A stretch of 64,000 bases of DNA from Actinomadura macra NBRC 14102 (GCF_001552215.1 NZ_BCQT01000006.1:310001-374000); one strand, 5' to 3'; shown: positions 40,815 through 52,502, counted from the first letter of the stretch. The notes: generated from the sequence alone by a model not told the origin. Program-made: numbers and translations.

Positions 40815-41765
40815 TCATCGGCGCCGGACCTCCAGGAGCGTCTTGCCCACGCTGCCGCGCGACTCGATCGCCGCGTGCGCGTCGGAGGCACCGTCCAAGG
40901 GGAAACGCTGCCCGATCACCGCGCGCAGCCGTCCGGCCGCCGCCTCGCCGAGCGCGCTGAGGGTGAACTCCCGCAACTCCTCCGGCGACGCCGTCGGCCG
41001 GACGAGGCGGACATCCCGTCCGGCCGCCGCCTCGTCCGGGATGTCGGCCCACTCCCCGCTCGCCAACCCGAAGCTGACCATCCGCCCACCCGGCCGCAGC
41101 AGCGTGAACGCCTCCCGCGCCACGTCTCCGCCGACACCGTCGAAGACCACGTCCACCTCTGCGACCGACTCGCTCCACCCGGGCTCCCGGTAGTCCACGA
41201 CCTCGTCGGCACCGACCCCGCGCGCCACCTCCAGCTTCGGCCCGCTCCCCGCCGCCGCGACCACCACCGCGCCCGCCGCCTTCGCGAGCTGGACGAGCAG
41301 CGTCCCCACCCCGCCCGCCGCCGCCTCCACCAGGACCCGCTCACCGGGACCCGGTGCCGCCGCGCGCAGCATCATCGTCGCCGTCCGCCCATCGGCGAGC
41401 AGCGCCACCGCGTCGTCGAGGGCCAGACCGTCCGGCACCTCGAACAGCGCCGCCGCGTCCACCACCGCACGCTCCGCATACCCGCCCGAGCCACCGGTGC
41501 CGCTCACCACCCGCCGCCCGACCAACGCCGGATCGGCCCCCGCGCCGACCTCCGTCACCACGCCCCCGACCCCGTTCCCCAGGATCACCGGCAGTTGCGG
41601 CCTGAACGGTGCCGGCCCACCCGCCCGGACCTGTGTCTCCACGAACGTGATGTTGGCGAACTCCACGTCCACCAGTGCCTGCCCGTCCCCGACGACCGGA
41701 TCGGGCGCGTCCCCCGGCACCAGCGCCTTGGGCCCGCCGAACTCCTTCAACCACACCGCACGCAT
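40815..41765 (-). CDS. NADPH:quinone reductase-like zinc-independent dehydrogenase
   Basis: A 316-residue medium-chain dehydrogenase of the quinone-oxidoreductase group. The first domain has 'GDGQALVDVEFANITFVETQVRAG' and 'PVILGNGVGGVVTEVG'. The nucleotide-binding domain has 'VLVEAAAGGVGTLLVQLAKAAGAVVVAAAGS' with the A-x-x-G-x-x-G pattern of NADPH users. The catalytic-zinc residues are absent. A strong AAGGAGG precedes the ATG. It converges on the hydrolase gene. Confidence 0.9.
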   Translation of the reverse strand: MRAVWLKEFGGPKALVPGDAPDPVVGDGQALVDVEFANITFVETQVRAGGPAPFRPQLPVILGNGVGGVVTEVGAGADPALVGRRVVSGTGGSGGYAERAVVDAAALFEVPDGLALDDAVALLADGRTATMMLRAAAPGPGERVLVEAAAGGVGTLLVQLAKAAGAVVVAAAGSGPKLEVARGVGADEVVDYREPGWSESVAEVDVVFDGVGGDVAREAFTLLRPGGRMVSFGLASGEWADIPDEAAAGRDVRLVRPTASPEELREFTLSALGEAAAGRLRAVIGQRFPLDGASDAHAAIESRGSVGKTLLEVRRR

Positions 41766-41915
41766 GACGTCCTCCTTCCGTAGGCCGCCAGCCTGCAACC
41801 TCAAGCACAGTCGAGGTCAATCGATGCGCAACGAATCCCTTTTCTCGCCCCACCCGCCTCTGTAAGCTTTCGCGCGTATATATCGCCCGCTGTCGGTCGA
41901 CGCTCAGGGATGACC

Positions 41916-42515
41916 ATGCGCGCCCGGTTGGTACGTCCCCCCTCGCAGGGGATCCGCCGCGCCGCCCCGGTACCGGCGACGCTGCTGTTGCTGGCGCCGC
42001 TGCTCGCGGGGTGCGGCTCGTCCCACCCGTCCTCCGGCGCCCTGAAGCCCGAAGGCTCCTTCGACACCGGCGCGGCGGCCGCTCCCACGTCCACCGCCGT
42101 GGCCCCCTCGACACAGCCCGCCGAGCAGCTCTACAAGACGGTCCTGAATCGGTACCGCGAGTACCTGGCCGTCTACAAGCGCGTCTACGAGAAGAACGAC
42201 CCCGCCGAACTCGCCACCGTCGCCGTCGACCCGCTCCTCGCCCAAGTGACGCAGGACGTCGAGAAGACCAAGGCCAAGGGCGAGATCTGGCGCTTCGCCA
42301 ACACCCACAACCCTCGCATCTACGCCCGCTCGACCGACAGCACCAAGGTCTACGTCATCGACTGCGTGCACACCCTCAGCGGCTACCGCTTCTCGGCCAG
42401 GACGGGCAAGCGCACGGGCGGCGGCAACGGCGGCGCCTACGTCTACCGCAGCACCGTCCTCTATGACTCCGGCACCTGGAAGGTCGCCGACACCGTCCAG
42501 GACCGCCCATGCTGA
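41916..42515 (+). CDS. Lipoprotein of unknown function
   Basis: A 199-residue protein with a lipobox 'LLAPLLAGC' after a basic start, then a Ser/Thr/Ala linker and a small domain ('LYKTVLNRYREYLAVYKRVYEKNDPAELATVAVDPLLAQVTQDVEKTKAKGEIWR', 'STKVYVIDCVHTLSGYRFSARTGK', 'VYRSTVLYDSGTWKVADTV'). The overall pattern resembles NTF2-like secreted proteins. The ATG at 41916 has AGGGA 5 nt upstream, better than the ATG at 41910. Its stop is 23 bp from the next gene, so the two are likely one operon. Confidence 0.75.
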   Translation: MRARLVRPPSQGIRRAAPVPATLLLLAPLLAGCGSSHPSSGALKPEGSFDTGAAAAPTSTAVAPSTQPAEQLYKTVLNRYREYLAVYKRVYEKNDPAELATVAVDPLLAQVTQDVEKTKAKGEIWRFANTHNPRIYARSTDSTKVYVIDCVHTLSGYRFSARTGKRTGGGNGGAYVYRSTVLYDSGTWKVADTVQDRPC

Positions 42516-42538
42516 CGGCCCTCAGCAAAGGACACGCG

Positions 42539-43303
42539 ATGCCTGCCCACACCCCCGCGCGACGCCGGAGCGCCGTGATCACGGCGACCGCCGTGGCGGT
42601 TCCCCTCATCACCTGCGTGCCGTTCGCCGCGCCCGCTCAGGCGGCCCCGTGCAGGAGCTCAAGCGATCTGATCTGCGCCCCGAGGAGCACCACGCCCGGC
42701 TCCGGCGGCGGCTCTGGCGGGCCGGCGACCGGAGGCGGAGGCTCCGGTCCCGTGGCGCCTCCCCCGCCCGAGGGGCTGAACGACAACGAGGCCGTCGGCG
42801 TCGTCCCCGTCAACGGCGGACCCCCACCCGCGGTCGCCCCGCCCAGCACCGCTGAGCTCGTGGAACAGGCCCTGAGCACGAAGGCGTTCCCCGTGCCCGT
42901 CGTCCACACCGCGCCGAACGGCAAGACCTACGTGCGCGTGCGGACGTCGCTGTGGGTCGACGGTTTCGCGCCCGTCCAGACCGAACCGGTCAGCGCGGGC
43001 GCCCAGACCGTGCAGGCGACGGCGCAGCCCGCCTCCGTCGAGTGGGACCTGGGCGAGAAGAAGGTGACCTGCGCCGACGGGGGCAGCAAGGACGGCAAGA
43101 CCTGCCACTACGTCTACAAGCGGTCGTCCACTGGCCAGCCGGGTGGCTCATACAAGATCACGGCGACGGTCAGGTGGCACGTCAGCTGGACGTGTGCCGG
43201 CGCCGAATGCGACGCCGGCGGCGGCAACCTCGCAGACCGCACCGAGACCTCCCAGCCCGTCCCCCTGGTCGTGAGCGAGATCCAGACCAACACAGGCCAG
43301 TAG
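42539..43303 (+). CDS. Secreted hypothetical protein
   Basis: A 254-residue protein with a Sec signal ('AVITATAVAVPLITCVPFAAPAQA'), a Gly/Pro-rich linker and a beta-type domain. The domain has 'GKTYVRVRTSLWVDGFAPVQTEPVSAGAQTVQATAQP', 'VEWDLGEKKVTCADGGSKDGKTCHYVYKRSS', and 'YKITATVRWHVSWTCAGAECDAGGG', whose paired cysteines look like disulfides. AAAGGA lies 6 nt before the ATG. Similar secreted proteins are frequent in this group of actinomycetes; no function is known. Confidence 0.75.
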   Translation: MPAHTPARRRSAVITATAVAVPLITCVPFAAPAQAAPCRSSSDLICAPRSTTPGSGGGSGGPATGGGGSGPVAPPPPEGLNDNEAVGVVPVNGGPPPAVAPPSTAELVEQALSTKAFPVPVVHTAPNGKTYVRVRTSLWVDGFAPVQTEPVSAGAQTVQATAQPASVEWDLGEKKVTCADGGSKDGKTCHYVYKRSSTGQPGGSYKITATVRWHVSWTCAGAECDAGGGNLADRTETSQPVPLVVSEIQTNTGQ

Positions 43304-43420
43304 ATGCCGCACGGCTGGAGCTTGCCGGGGTTCGTCGAGCCGGCGGAACGGGGCACGGACGCCCGCGTCTGAGTCCGGTCACCTGCGGTGGAGGGGGGAC
43401 GGGTGACCGGGGCACGCTGC

Positions 43421-43426
43421 TATGAT
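43421..43426 (+). promoter_or_regulatory. Possible -10 element (TATGAT)
   Basis: TATGAT lies in the 293-bp gap before the GT-C gene and is the only good -10-like hexamer there. No -35 with proper spacing was found. Confidence 0.3.
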
Positions 43427-43596
43427 CGCCGCCATTGCGTGGGCGGATGCGGCGACGATCCTCGGAATTCTCGCCAGGCGGACAGGCGACCCGCACCTCC
43501 CCGGCTCCCCCGCGCCGCCGTCGTAGCCGACAACCGCATAGGAGACCGGTCACCCGCGGCGGTCCGCGCCGGCCTCTGTCCCGCCGCACGTCCACA

Positions 43597-45087
43597 GTGA
43601 GGTTCCCGGTGTTGCTAACCCCTCCCAAGGCCAGATGGCCGAAGGGCGAGTCCGCATGGGCCGCCATCAGGGGCAACCGGTCGTTCGCGGTGCTCCTGCT
43701 CGCCGGCGTCCTGCTCCGGCTGATCGCGATGCTGGGCTACCCTCCGGCGCTCTGGTTCAACGACAGCTACGACTTCCTGCGGATCGCCAACTCGCCGTTC
43801 CCGCACCCGCTGCGGTCGGAGGGGTACGGGCTCTTCCTGTGGATGCTCAAGCCGTTCCACAGTCTGTACCTGGTGACGGGGTTGCAGCACGCGGCGGTCG
43901 TCGGCCTGGCCGTGTTCGGGTACCGGACGCTCGTCCGGGACTTCCGGGTGCGGCGGCACTGGGCGGCGTTGGCGCTCGCGCCGCTGCTGCTGGACGGCTA
44001 CCAGATCGAACTCGAACACCTCCTGCTGTCGGACACCCTGTTCACCGCCCTGGTGTTCGGGGCGGTACTGCTCCTCGCGCGGCCCGGGACGACGGGGTGG
44101 CGACGGGCCGGCCTCGCGGGGGTGCTGCTCGGGACGGCGGCGGTCACCCGGACCGTGGGGGTGCCGCTGATCGCGGTCGCCGTCCTGTACCTGCTCGTCC
44201 GACGGACGCGGTGGCCCGCGTACGCGGCGCTCGCGACCGCGTTCGTGGTGCCGCTCGGCGGGTACGCGGCGTGGTTCCACCACGACCACGGCCGCTTCGC
44301 GATGACCGGGGCGGACGGCATCTACCTGTGGGGGCGGGCGTCGGCGTTCGCGGACTGCGACAGGTTCGCGCCGCCTCCCGACCTCGCGGCGCTGTGCCCG
44401 TACGGCGCGCCCGGAGACCGGCCCGCCTCGTCCCACCAGATCTGGGAGGCCAACTCGCCGACCGGCTGGAAGGACGGGCATCCGTTCGACCCGGAGACCA
44501 ACGACAAGGCCCAGCGGTTCGCGATGTGGGCGATCAAGAACCAGCCGCTCGACTACGCGCAGGTCGTCGCCTACGACTTCTTCGGCCGGACGTTCACCTG
44601 GGACCGCAGCCCGTATCCGCAGCCCGGAACCGAGAACAAGTACCGCTTCCCGGAACGTCCCGACCGGATGCGACCGCTCCCCGTGATCGGCGGCGGGGAC
44701 CGGCTATCGGTGGTGCGGGAGTACGAGCACGGGTCCGGGCGGACGCGGGTCGTGAGCCCGTTCGCCGACATGATCCGCGGCTACCAGTCCGTCGTGAACG
44801 TGCGCGGGACGATGCTCGGCGCCGTCCTGCTGGTGGGGGCGGCCGGGATCCTGCTGCGGCGGGCGCGGCGGGGTGCCGGGCTGTTCTGGCTGACGGGGAC
44901 GGCGCTGCTGGCCGTCCCGCCCCTCACCGCGGACTTCGACTACCGGTACCTGCTGCCCGCCCTGCCCTTCGCCTGCCTCGCCGCCGTCACCGCGTGGGGA
45001 CGGCGGCCGGACGCGGGGCCAGAGCCCGAGCCGGTCGAACCCGGGCCCACCGAGCGCACGGCCGAGGTGCAGCCGGCGGTCCGCTGA
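43597..45087 (+). CDS. GT-C-type membrane glycosyltransferase-like protein
   Basis: A 496-residue polytopic protein with about ten TM helices. The first external loop has 'YPPALWFNDSYDFLRIANSPFPHPLRSEGYGLFLWMLKPFHSLY'. The acidic 'NDSYDF' fits the metal/donor site of ArnT/PMT-like enzymes that use polyprenyl-phosphate sugars. A large soluble loop occupies about 260-400. The GTG at 43597 was chosen; the frame extends upstream to a TTG at 43435 with unnatural Arg-rich sequence. TATGAT at 43421-43426 could be the -10. Sugar and acceptor are unknown. Confidence 0.75.
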   Translation: MRFPVLLTPPKARWPKGESAWAAIRGNRSFAVLLLAGVLLRLIAMLGYPPALWFNDSYDFLRIANSPFPHPLRSEGYGLFLWMLKPFHSLYLVTGLQHAAVVGLAVFGYRTLVRDFRVRRHWAALALAPLLLDGYQIELEHLLLSDTLFTALVFGAVLLLARPGTTGWRRAGLAGVLLGTAAVTRTVGVPLIAVAVLYLLVRRTRWPAYAALATAFVVPLGGYAAWFHHDHGRFAMTGADGIYLWGRASAFADCDRFAPPPDLAALCPYGAPGDRPASSHQIWEANSPTGWKDGHPFDPETNDKAQRFAMWAIKNQPLDYAQVVAYDFFGRTFTWDRSPYPQPGTENKYRFPERPDRMRPLPVIGGGDRLSVVREYEHGSGRTRVVSPFADMIRGYQSVVNVRGTMLGAVLLVGAAGILLRRARRGAGLFWLTGTALLAVPPLTADFDYRYLLPALPFACLAAVTAWGRRPDAGPEPEPVEPGPTERTAEVQPAVR

Positions 45088-45129
45088 CCCGGGCCGGCGC
45101 GCGACGTCGTTGACGGGTCCGCGCCCCTC

Positions 45130-45471
45130 TCAGGATCCGAGACGGGCGGCGGCGACCTTCTTCGGGACGACCATGCGCCACGCCTCGATGACGAGTTCGC
45201 GCATCTCGGGTTCGTCGAGCGCGGCGGTCCAGGCGTGCACCCAGTTGAACCTCAGGTCGGACTCGCCCGGCAGGTGGAACACGGTGGGCTCGGAGGCGAC
45301 GAGCGCGTCCCGCTCCTCCTTGGGGAACGCGAAGCCCATCACCGTCTCGTCCTGGGAGAACGCGACGTAGACGATGGAACCGACACGGAACTTCACCCGG
45401 TCCCTGATCAGATGCTCGGAGGTGCGGGGCAGGGTCAGCGCCAGCCCGCGCACCTGCTCGACCGTGATCAT
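45130..45471 (-). CDS. MmcQ/YjbR-family protein
   Basis: A 113-residue protein with the family layout 'TVEQVRGLALTLPRTSEHLIRDRVKFRVGSIVYVAFS', 'VMGFAFPKEERDALVASEPTVFHLPGESDLRFNWVHAWTAAL' and 'MRELVIEAWRMVVPKKVA'. MmcQ/YjbR proteins adopt a double-wing fold and some bind DNA; the role is undefined. GGAGG lies 5 nt before the second of two adjacent ATGs (45471), which was chosen. A much longer open frame on this strand runs to 49416 but is a shadow of the plus-strand operon. Confidence 0.88.
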   Translation of the reverse strand: MITVEQVRGLALTLPRTSEHLIRDRVKFRVGSIVYVAFSQDETVMGFAFPKEERDALVASEPTVFHLPGESDLRFNWVHAWTAALDEPEMRELVIEAWRMVVPKKVAAARLGS

Positions 45472-45529
45472 CATGTCCTCCTGTGGCCGAGGTCCGCCAT
45501 GGCACGCTACCCGAATCAGGTGATCTTGG

Positions 45530-45535
45530 TACATT
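45530..45535 (+). promoter_or_regulatory. Candidate -10 (TACATT) for the VMAP-MoxR operon
   Basis: TACATT lies 90 bp before the GTG at 45625 in the only non-coding gap upstream of the three-gene operon. The leader would be about 80 nt. The -35 is not clear. Confidence 0.3.
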
Positions 45536-45624
45536 GACGACGGACAGGGGGTCGTGAGTGAGCGGACTGGGACGGACCTGGGGCACGCCGGGTTCCGGGA
45601 CCACGGGCGGGGAGTAGCCGCACG

Positions 45625-47301
45625 GTGGACGACTGGCAGTGGCGCGCCTGGGTCGGCCATCCGGTGGGCCGCAAGCTCGGCGCCGCGTTCCTGGTGACCC
45701 CTACCCAGCTGGTGACCTGCGCGCACACCCTCAAGGGCCTGGACGAGGCGCGCGTCGGTTTCCCCGGGCTGCTGGAGGATCTGCGCGCCTCGGTCGTCCA
45801 CCGCGGGAGCTGGAGCCGGCCGGGCGACCTCGGGGACGTCGCCGTCCTCGAACTGGACGAGCCCGTCCCGTACGGGCCCGCGCGGCTGGCCGACCCGGAG
45901 GACCTGCCCGCCCTGACGAGCGGCGGCCGCGCGTTCACCGCCTGCGGGTTCCCGAGCCGCAAGGACGACAGCGAACGCTACGCGGCGGTGACGACGAGCC
46001 CGCACCAGCGGATGCGGCGGGAGTGGTGGGAACTGCGGACCCTGCCCGGCCACTGGCTGGAGGAGGGCTTCAGCGGGTCGGCCGTCCACGACGAGGCCAC
46101 CGGCGAGGTCATCGGCATGGTCACCAACGCCGAGCTCGGCGCCGACCGCCGCACCACCCTCGGCTGGATGCTGCCGATCTCCCGCATCCGGCTGTACTGG
46201 GAGGACCTGGACGACCTTCTGCCGCTCGGCTGGCTCACTCCCCCGGCGCGGCACGAGCTGCGGCGGCTGCTGGACGGCGTCCGGTTCACCGACCCGCTGG
46301 CCCGTGACCTCGACGACATCACCGGCCGTCCGCTGGTGGAGACACCCCGCTCGGCCTGGGACTCGATACGGCACATCGCCGAGGGCTGGCCGGCGGACCG
46401 GCTCGTCCGCTATCTCGGCACGCTCGGACGGCACCTGCCCGAGCCCCGGCGCCACCGCCTCACCGCCTGGACGGCACGCCACCTGCACGCCGCCGACCCG
46501 CCGCGCGCGCAACCCGCGCCCGAGCCGGCCTCGGTGATCGTCCGGTTGGAGCGGGTGACGTTCGGCAACGCCTTCGACGTCACCGTGCACACCTGGATCG
46601 ACGGCGCCGAAGGCCCGTCCCAGCGGACCGAGCGCGTGCCGGAGCGGCGGGTGCGGACCGCGGTCGAGGCGAGCGTGGCCCGGTCCGTGCACGCCGTCGT
46701 CGGACGCGACTGGATGATCGAGTTCGCCGTCCCGGAGACCTGGCTCAGCAAGCCGTTCGAGGAGTGGTACGTCGACCGCGACCACAAGATCCCGATGCGC
46801 CGGTACCCGGTCGTCGTCCGGGACGTGGAGCGGCTGCGGCCCGACTCGATCCGCCGCGACCAGGCCCGGCAGCGCTGGCGGCTGCTGCACGAGCGCGGGC
46901 GCAGCGACCCGCAGCGGATCGGCTGCGACGACACGCGCAAGGGCACCGAGTTCCAGAACTGGCTGGAGGCCAACGACGACTTCTGCGTCCTCGTCTACGG
47001 GTGCCGCCCGGTCCGGAGCAGGCTCGCCGCCGCGCTCAACAACGGCGTCCCGGTGATGCTGTGGACGCGCACCGCCTGCGACGCGCCCGACCACCGCACC
47101 TGCCGGAACCACCGCCTCCTGGACGACCTGGCCGCCGCGGTCGAGCGCGAGCATCCCGGCGACCTGCCGAGGGTCGCGCTGACGCTCCGCAAGAAGGCCC
47201 TCGCCGCACCCCTGGACCAGCCGCACTGCGGGCGCGATCTCACCCTGCTGTGGGACGATCCGTCGCGGCTCCCCGACCCCCCGCTCGCCATGGAGGTATA
47301 G
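45625..47301 (+). CDS. Trypsin-like protease fused to VMAP-C-type domain
   Basis: A 558-residue protein. Residues 1-195 form a trypsin-like protease: 'GAAFLVTPTQLVTCAHTLKG' (His34), 'GDLGDVAVLELDEP' (Asp71) and 'LEEGFSGSAVHDEATGEVIGMVTN' (Ser152), a complete triad. A helical linker domain covers about 205-290. The C-terminal ~250 residues ('VIVRLERVTFGNAFDVTVHTWIDG', 'VARSVHAVVGRDWMIEFAVPETWLSKPFEEWYVDR', 'PVVVRDVERL', 'MLWTRT') match the vWA-MoxR-associated protein C-terminal domain. No signal peptide, so the protease acts inside the cell. The stop abuts the MoxR start. It is the predicted effector of a ternary conflict system. Confidence 0.88.
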   Translation: MDDWQWRAWVGHPVGRKLGAAFLVTPTQLVTCAHTLKGLDEARVGFPGLLEDLRASVVHRGSWSRPGDLGDVAVLELDEPVPYGPARLADPEDLPALTSGGRAFTACGFPSRKDDSERYAAVTTSPHQRMRREWWELRTLPGHWLEEGFSGSAVHDEATGEVIGMVTNAELGADRRTTLGWMLPISRIRLYWEDLDDLLPLGWLTPPARHELRRLLDGVRFTDPLARDLDDITGRPLVETPRSAWDSIRHIAEGWPADRLVRYLGTLGRHLPEPRRHRLTAWTARHLHAADPPRAQPAPEPASVIVRLERVTFGNAFDVTVHTWIDGAEGPSQRTERVPERRVRTAVEASVARSVHAVVGRDWMIEFAVPETWLSKPFEEWYVDRDHKIPMRRYPVVVRDVERLRPDSIRRDQARQRWRLLHERGRSDPQRIGCDDTRKGTEFQNWLEANDDFCVLVYGCRPVRSRLAAALNNGVPVMLWTRTACDAPDHRTCRNHRLLDDLAAAVEREHPGDLPRVALTLRKKALAAPLDQPHCGRDLTLLWDDPSRLPDPPLAMEV

Positions 47302-48256
<955 letters not shown>

Positions 48257-48267
<11 letters not shown>

Positions 48268-51200
48268 CCGGTTGCGGGACGTGCTCGGCGCCGTCGGGCC
48301 GCGTGCGCCGGACGCGCTGGAGATGAGCGAGATGCTGTGGCTGGCGTGCCACATCTCCCCCGCGGCAAGGACACCGGAAGCCGTCCTGCCAGCGCCTGCG
48401 CCGCCCACGGTGACACCCGAGGCCCCAGTCCCCCCACCCCCGGCACCGGCCGTCCCGGGACCGATGCCGGCCCCCGAGCCGCGGGCGGGGCTGCACCCGC
48501 GTCCCGCCGCCGGGGCCGAACCGGTCGGCACGGCCACCGAGGTCCTCGTCCCGACGGCGCCGATGCTGGCCGATCCGCTGGGCGTGCAGCGCGCACTGCG
48601 TCCGCTGAAGCGACGCGTCCCCTCCCGGCACCACCTGGAACTGGACGAGGACGCCACCGCCGCGCGCATCGCCGACACCGGCAACCGGACGCCCGTCCTC
48701 GTACCGGCGCCCGAACGGTGGCTGACACTCAGCCTCGTCGTGGACGGCGGCCCCACCATGGCCCTCTGGCGTCCTCTCGCCCGCGAACTGGCCGAGGCGC
48801 TCGTCCGGCAGGGCGCGTTCGGCGATGTGCACGTCCGCCACCTGAACGTCGCCGGGCGGATCTCCTCCGCCCCTGAGGCACCGCCCCGGGACCCGGGAAC
48901 GCTCCTGGACGCGTCCGGTCGCCATGCCGTCCTCGTGCTCAGCGACTGCTCCGGCCCGCACTGGTGGGACGGCAGCGCGGCCCGCGCCGTCCGCCGCTGG
49001 GCGCTGGCCGGGCCGACCGCGATCCTCCAGCCGCTCCCCGAACGCCTCTGGCGCCGCACCGCGGCCCCGGCCACGCCCGGTCTCGCCGTCCTGCCGCGCC
49101 CCGGCGCCCCCAACACCGACCTGCGCTTCACCCCGTACGACGGCCTGCTCCCCGCGGGCGTCCCCGTCCCGGTGCTGGAGGTCGCTCCGCACTGGTTCGC
49201 CGCCTGGGCCCGCCTGGTGTCCGGCGCGGGCCCGCAGCCCGCCGCCGTCACCGCGCTGCCGTCCCGGCCGTCCGGCGCCGTGCCCGTCCACCGCGAGCGG
49301 GACCTGCCGATCGCCGAACGCGTCCGCCGCTTCCTTTCCACGGCCTCCCCGACCGCCGCCGAACTCGCCGCGCACGTCGCCGTGTCCGTCCCGTCCCTGC
49401 CGGTCATGCGCCTCATCCAGCACCGCGTCCTCGGCGGTTCCGGCCCGGGCCAGCTCGCCGAGGTCCTGCTGAGCGGGCTGCTCCGCCCGGCGGGCGGCGT
49501 CCACTACGAGTTCGTCCCGGGCGCCCGCGAGGCCCTCCTCGACACCCTCCCGCGCCCCGAGGCCCAGCACACCCGGCATGTCCTCGAAGCCGTCTCCGCC
49601 GAGATCGAGCGCCGCGCGGGGACGGCCGCCGAGACCTTCCGCGCCCTCCTGCCCACCGACGGCGGACCGGTGACGCTCACCGCCGGCACCGACCACTTCG
49701 CCCTGGTCACCACCAAGACCCGCGCCGCCCTCACCTCCACCGGCGCCGGCCCCCCGCACCTCCTCGACCTCTACGGCCAGACGGTCGAGGAACTGATCGG
49801 CGACGGCTGGGACCGCCCGCCGCACCCCACGCCCATCGGTGTGGACGAGGAGGGCGACACGGTCTGGGTCGACATCCTGCGCGGCGGCACGTCCGCTCCA
49901 CACGGCCTCATCGTGGACGCCACGCACAGCGGCCGCTACAGGGTCATGGAGACGCTCGTCTTCAGCCTGGCGCTCAACCACTCACCGAACATGGTCAGGC
50001 TCGCGTTCATCGACCCCCACGGCCCTCACCCCTACTTCCGGTATCCGCTGGACGAACTGCCCCACGCCACGAACGCCCTGAGTGACCTCTCGGCGCTCCG
50101 GAGCGAGCGCGAGCACCGCCGGTCCGTCCTGCGCGAGGCGGGCACCCCCGACTGGGACCACTACCAGGCGGCCGTCGCCGGAGGGCTGGAGCTCGCCCCC
50201 CTTCCGGCGCTGGTGGTTTTCGTGGAGGCCAGCGGACGGCTGCCGCGTGTCAGCCGCGAACTGCACGAATTCACCCTCGGTCTCGGCGAGGAGGACACAG
50301 AGCTCGGCCTGAGATTCGTCTTCCTGTCCTCCGTCCGGACGGACATGCCGCCTCCGCGGTGGGAGTTCACGTTCCTCAGCGACGGCTACGCGCTGCTCAA
50401 GCACGAGGGCGTGAACGAACCGACCCGCTTCCGGCCGGCGCAGAGCCGGTCCGACGACCTCCGCACCCTCCAGCGCATGATGGCGGAGCGCTGGACGCGT
50501 GCACGCGAGCTCCCATCCCCGGTCTGCGTCATCGGGTCCGACGCCGGTGGGAACGACGTCACGCTGAACCCGCTCGACCCGTCCGCGAACATCCCGCACG
50601 GTCTGGTCGTGGGCGAACCCGCGGCCCGCCAACGCGTGGTGCGGACGATCGTCGAGGCACTCGCGGACGCCTACCCGTCGTCCGAGCTGGAGATCGTCTT
50701 CGCCGGCCTGGGCGAACACCCTCTCGGCGAGGGCATCGACCTCCCCCATCACCGGCTCAACTATGAAGAACTTCTCGGACGGCCGGATCGGCTCCGCGAG
50801 TTCACCGCCTTCCTGGAGGACGAGCTGAGGTTGCGCTCCCAGGTCCGGACGGTGCGGCTGCTCCTGGTCTTCGATGTCTCACTGACGTTCCCGTCCAGCA
50901 GACCGGAGGCGGTCGAGGCGGTCCTCGCGCTGGCGCAACGGGGCGAGCCCCTCGGCATCCACCTGCTTCTCGCCTCCACGACCGTCGAGAAGACCACGAT
51001 CTGGAGCCGGTTCCTCCCGCTGTTGCGCTGGCGCATCGCCGCGAGCCGCCTGACGCCTGCCGAACACCTACAGGTCGTCGGCCAGGGTGCCCTCGCCTTC
51101 CCCGACGACCGCACGGCCTATCTGAGGATCCCGGGGAACGACCCGCGCCGGTTCGAGGTGACCGCGGAGCCCTCCGGAGAGGCGCGGTTCGCGGAGACGC

Positions 51201-52471
51201 CCGCCGAGGAGCAGGCGCCACCTGCCGAGCGGGCTCCCGGCGACGCGCCGGACGCTCTCGCGCTCACCACCCTGTGGTGGGACGTGGAGAACAACTCCGA
51301 ACCCGAGTGGGTCAAGAACATCCTCCGCGGCCTGCTGTCAACGGAGGAGGAGATCATCCGGGGGCGGCGTTCGGCGGAACCGCGTCACCTCGTCTTCTAC
51401 GGACCTCCCGCACCGGAGACGAGGCGGACGGCACAACTCTACGGGCAGATGCTCGCTGACCTCGGGGTCCTGACCCACGGGGCCGTGACCGACCTCTCGT
51501 GGCCGGTTCTCACCAGGCCCGGAGCCGGCGACGCGGTGTCGGAGATCGCCGACATCCTCGGGTTGGCGGGTGGCGGAATGCTCCTGATCTACGGTGCCGA
51601 CGCCATCGCCCCGCCCCTCGTCGATCGGCTGATCCGGCTGATCGAACAGCACGGACACGACACGGTCGTCGTCCTCAGCGGTGAACGCGCCGGGCTGGAC
51701 GAGCTCCTTTCCTCCGACCCCAGGCTCAATGCGCTCTTCCCCCGCGTCGTCGGCCTCGTCCCACCCCCCGCCGCTCCCGAGCCGGCCGGCCTTCCCGAGA
51801 CGCTGCACGCGAGCGAGCTCCCGTCCGCCGGTCCACGCATCGCGATCGGAGTCGAGAACCACACCCATCGTCCTGTGCTCCTGGACTTCGATGTCGATCC
51901 CCATCTCCTGGTCATCGGCCACAGCGGTGCCGGGCGGGCCAACCTGATCCATCTGATCATCGAAGGGATCCTGGCACGGCGGACCGGGCCACCAGAGGTG
52001 TACGTCCTGGACCCCGACCGGTACCTGCGCGGCCTCGCCAACGAGTTCGGGCTCGACTCGCCGGTCCGGCGCGGCGTTCACTACACCTATTTCGCCACCG
52101 AGTTCAGAATGTTCCTGGAGCGGTGGCTCCGGCGGAGGCAGGCCAAGGAGAGCTTCTTCGTCTCGATCGACGCCCGGTCACCGGAGGACGACCCGCTCGC
52201 CGGCCTCGGCGACCTGGCGCTGCGGAACCTGCATCTCATCGTCGTCCGGCGCCCGACGGTTCCCGGGCGGGAACCCGACCCGGTGGTCACAGCGCTGCAC
52301 GATTTCGGGGCACCGGCGCTGCTGATGGGACGCGCCCACGGGCAGGAGGCGGAACGCTATGCGGTCCGCCTTCCCGAGGATGCCGCACCGCCCGGCCGGG
52401 GCGTCCTGGTCCACCGCGAGACGCAGCGGCTGATCCAGGTCGCGCACGCCGCGCCACGCACGGGCGACTGA
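48257..52471 (+). CDS. SAV_2336/vWA-like protein fused to degenerate EccC- and EccA-like ATPase modules
   Basis: A 1404-residue protein. 1-45 helical; 46-100 Pro/Ala linker; about 105-345 a SAV_2336-type, divergent vWA-like domain ('RWLTLSLVVDGGPTMALWRPLARELAEAL', 'AVLVLSDCSGPHWWDGSAA'); 350-460 helical. About 520-720 follows the first FtsK domain of EccC ('PIGVDEEGDTVWVDIL..APHGLIVDATHSGRYRVMETLVFSLALNHSPN') with the P-loop GATGSGKSE changed to DATHSGRYR. About 755-970 is a second such unit. About 1000-1165 resembles EccA/CbbX ('HLVFYGPPAPETRRTAQLYGQMLADLGVLTHG') with no P-loop Lys. 1190-1404 matches the last EccC domain ('PVLLDFDVDPHLLVIGHSGAGRANLI'). No module looks ATPase-competent. It is probably a scaffold. 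Confidence 0.85.
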
Positions 52472-52480
52472 CCCGTTTTG

Positions 52481-52496
52481 TATCGACCAGTCCATA
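52481..52496. promoter_or_regulatory. Operator-like palindrome before tetR
   Basis: TATCGACCAGTCCATA pairs 12 of 16 positions (TAT-GAC...GTC-ATA). It sits 18 bp before the tetR ATG and just ahead of the leaderless -10, where repressor binding would block transcription. Confidence 0.5.
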
Positions 52497-52502
52497 ACGT
52501 GC

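Noticed and set aside
43435..43596. N-terminal extension of the GT-C protein from a TTG start.
   Set aside because: The extra 54 residues are Arg/Pro/Ser-rich without hydrophobic pattern; the GTG at 43597 precedes the first membrane helix at a normal distance.
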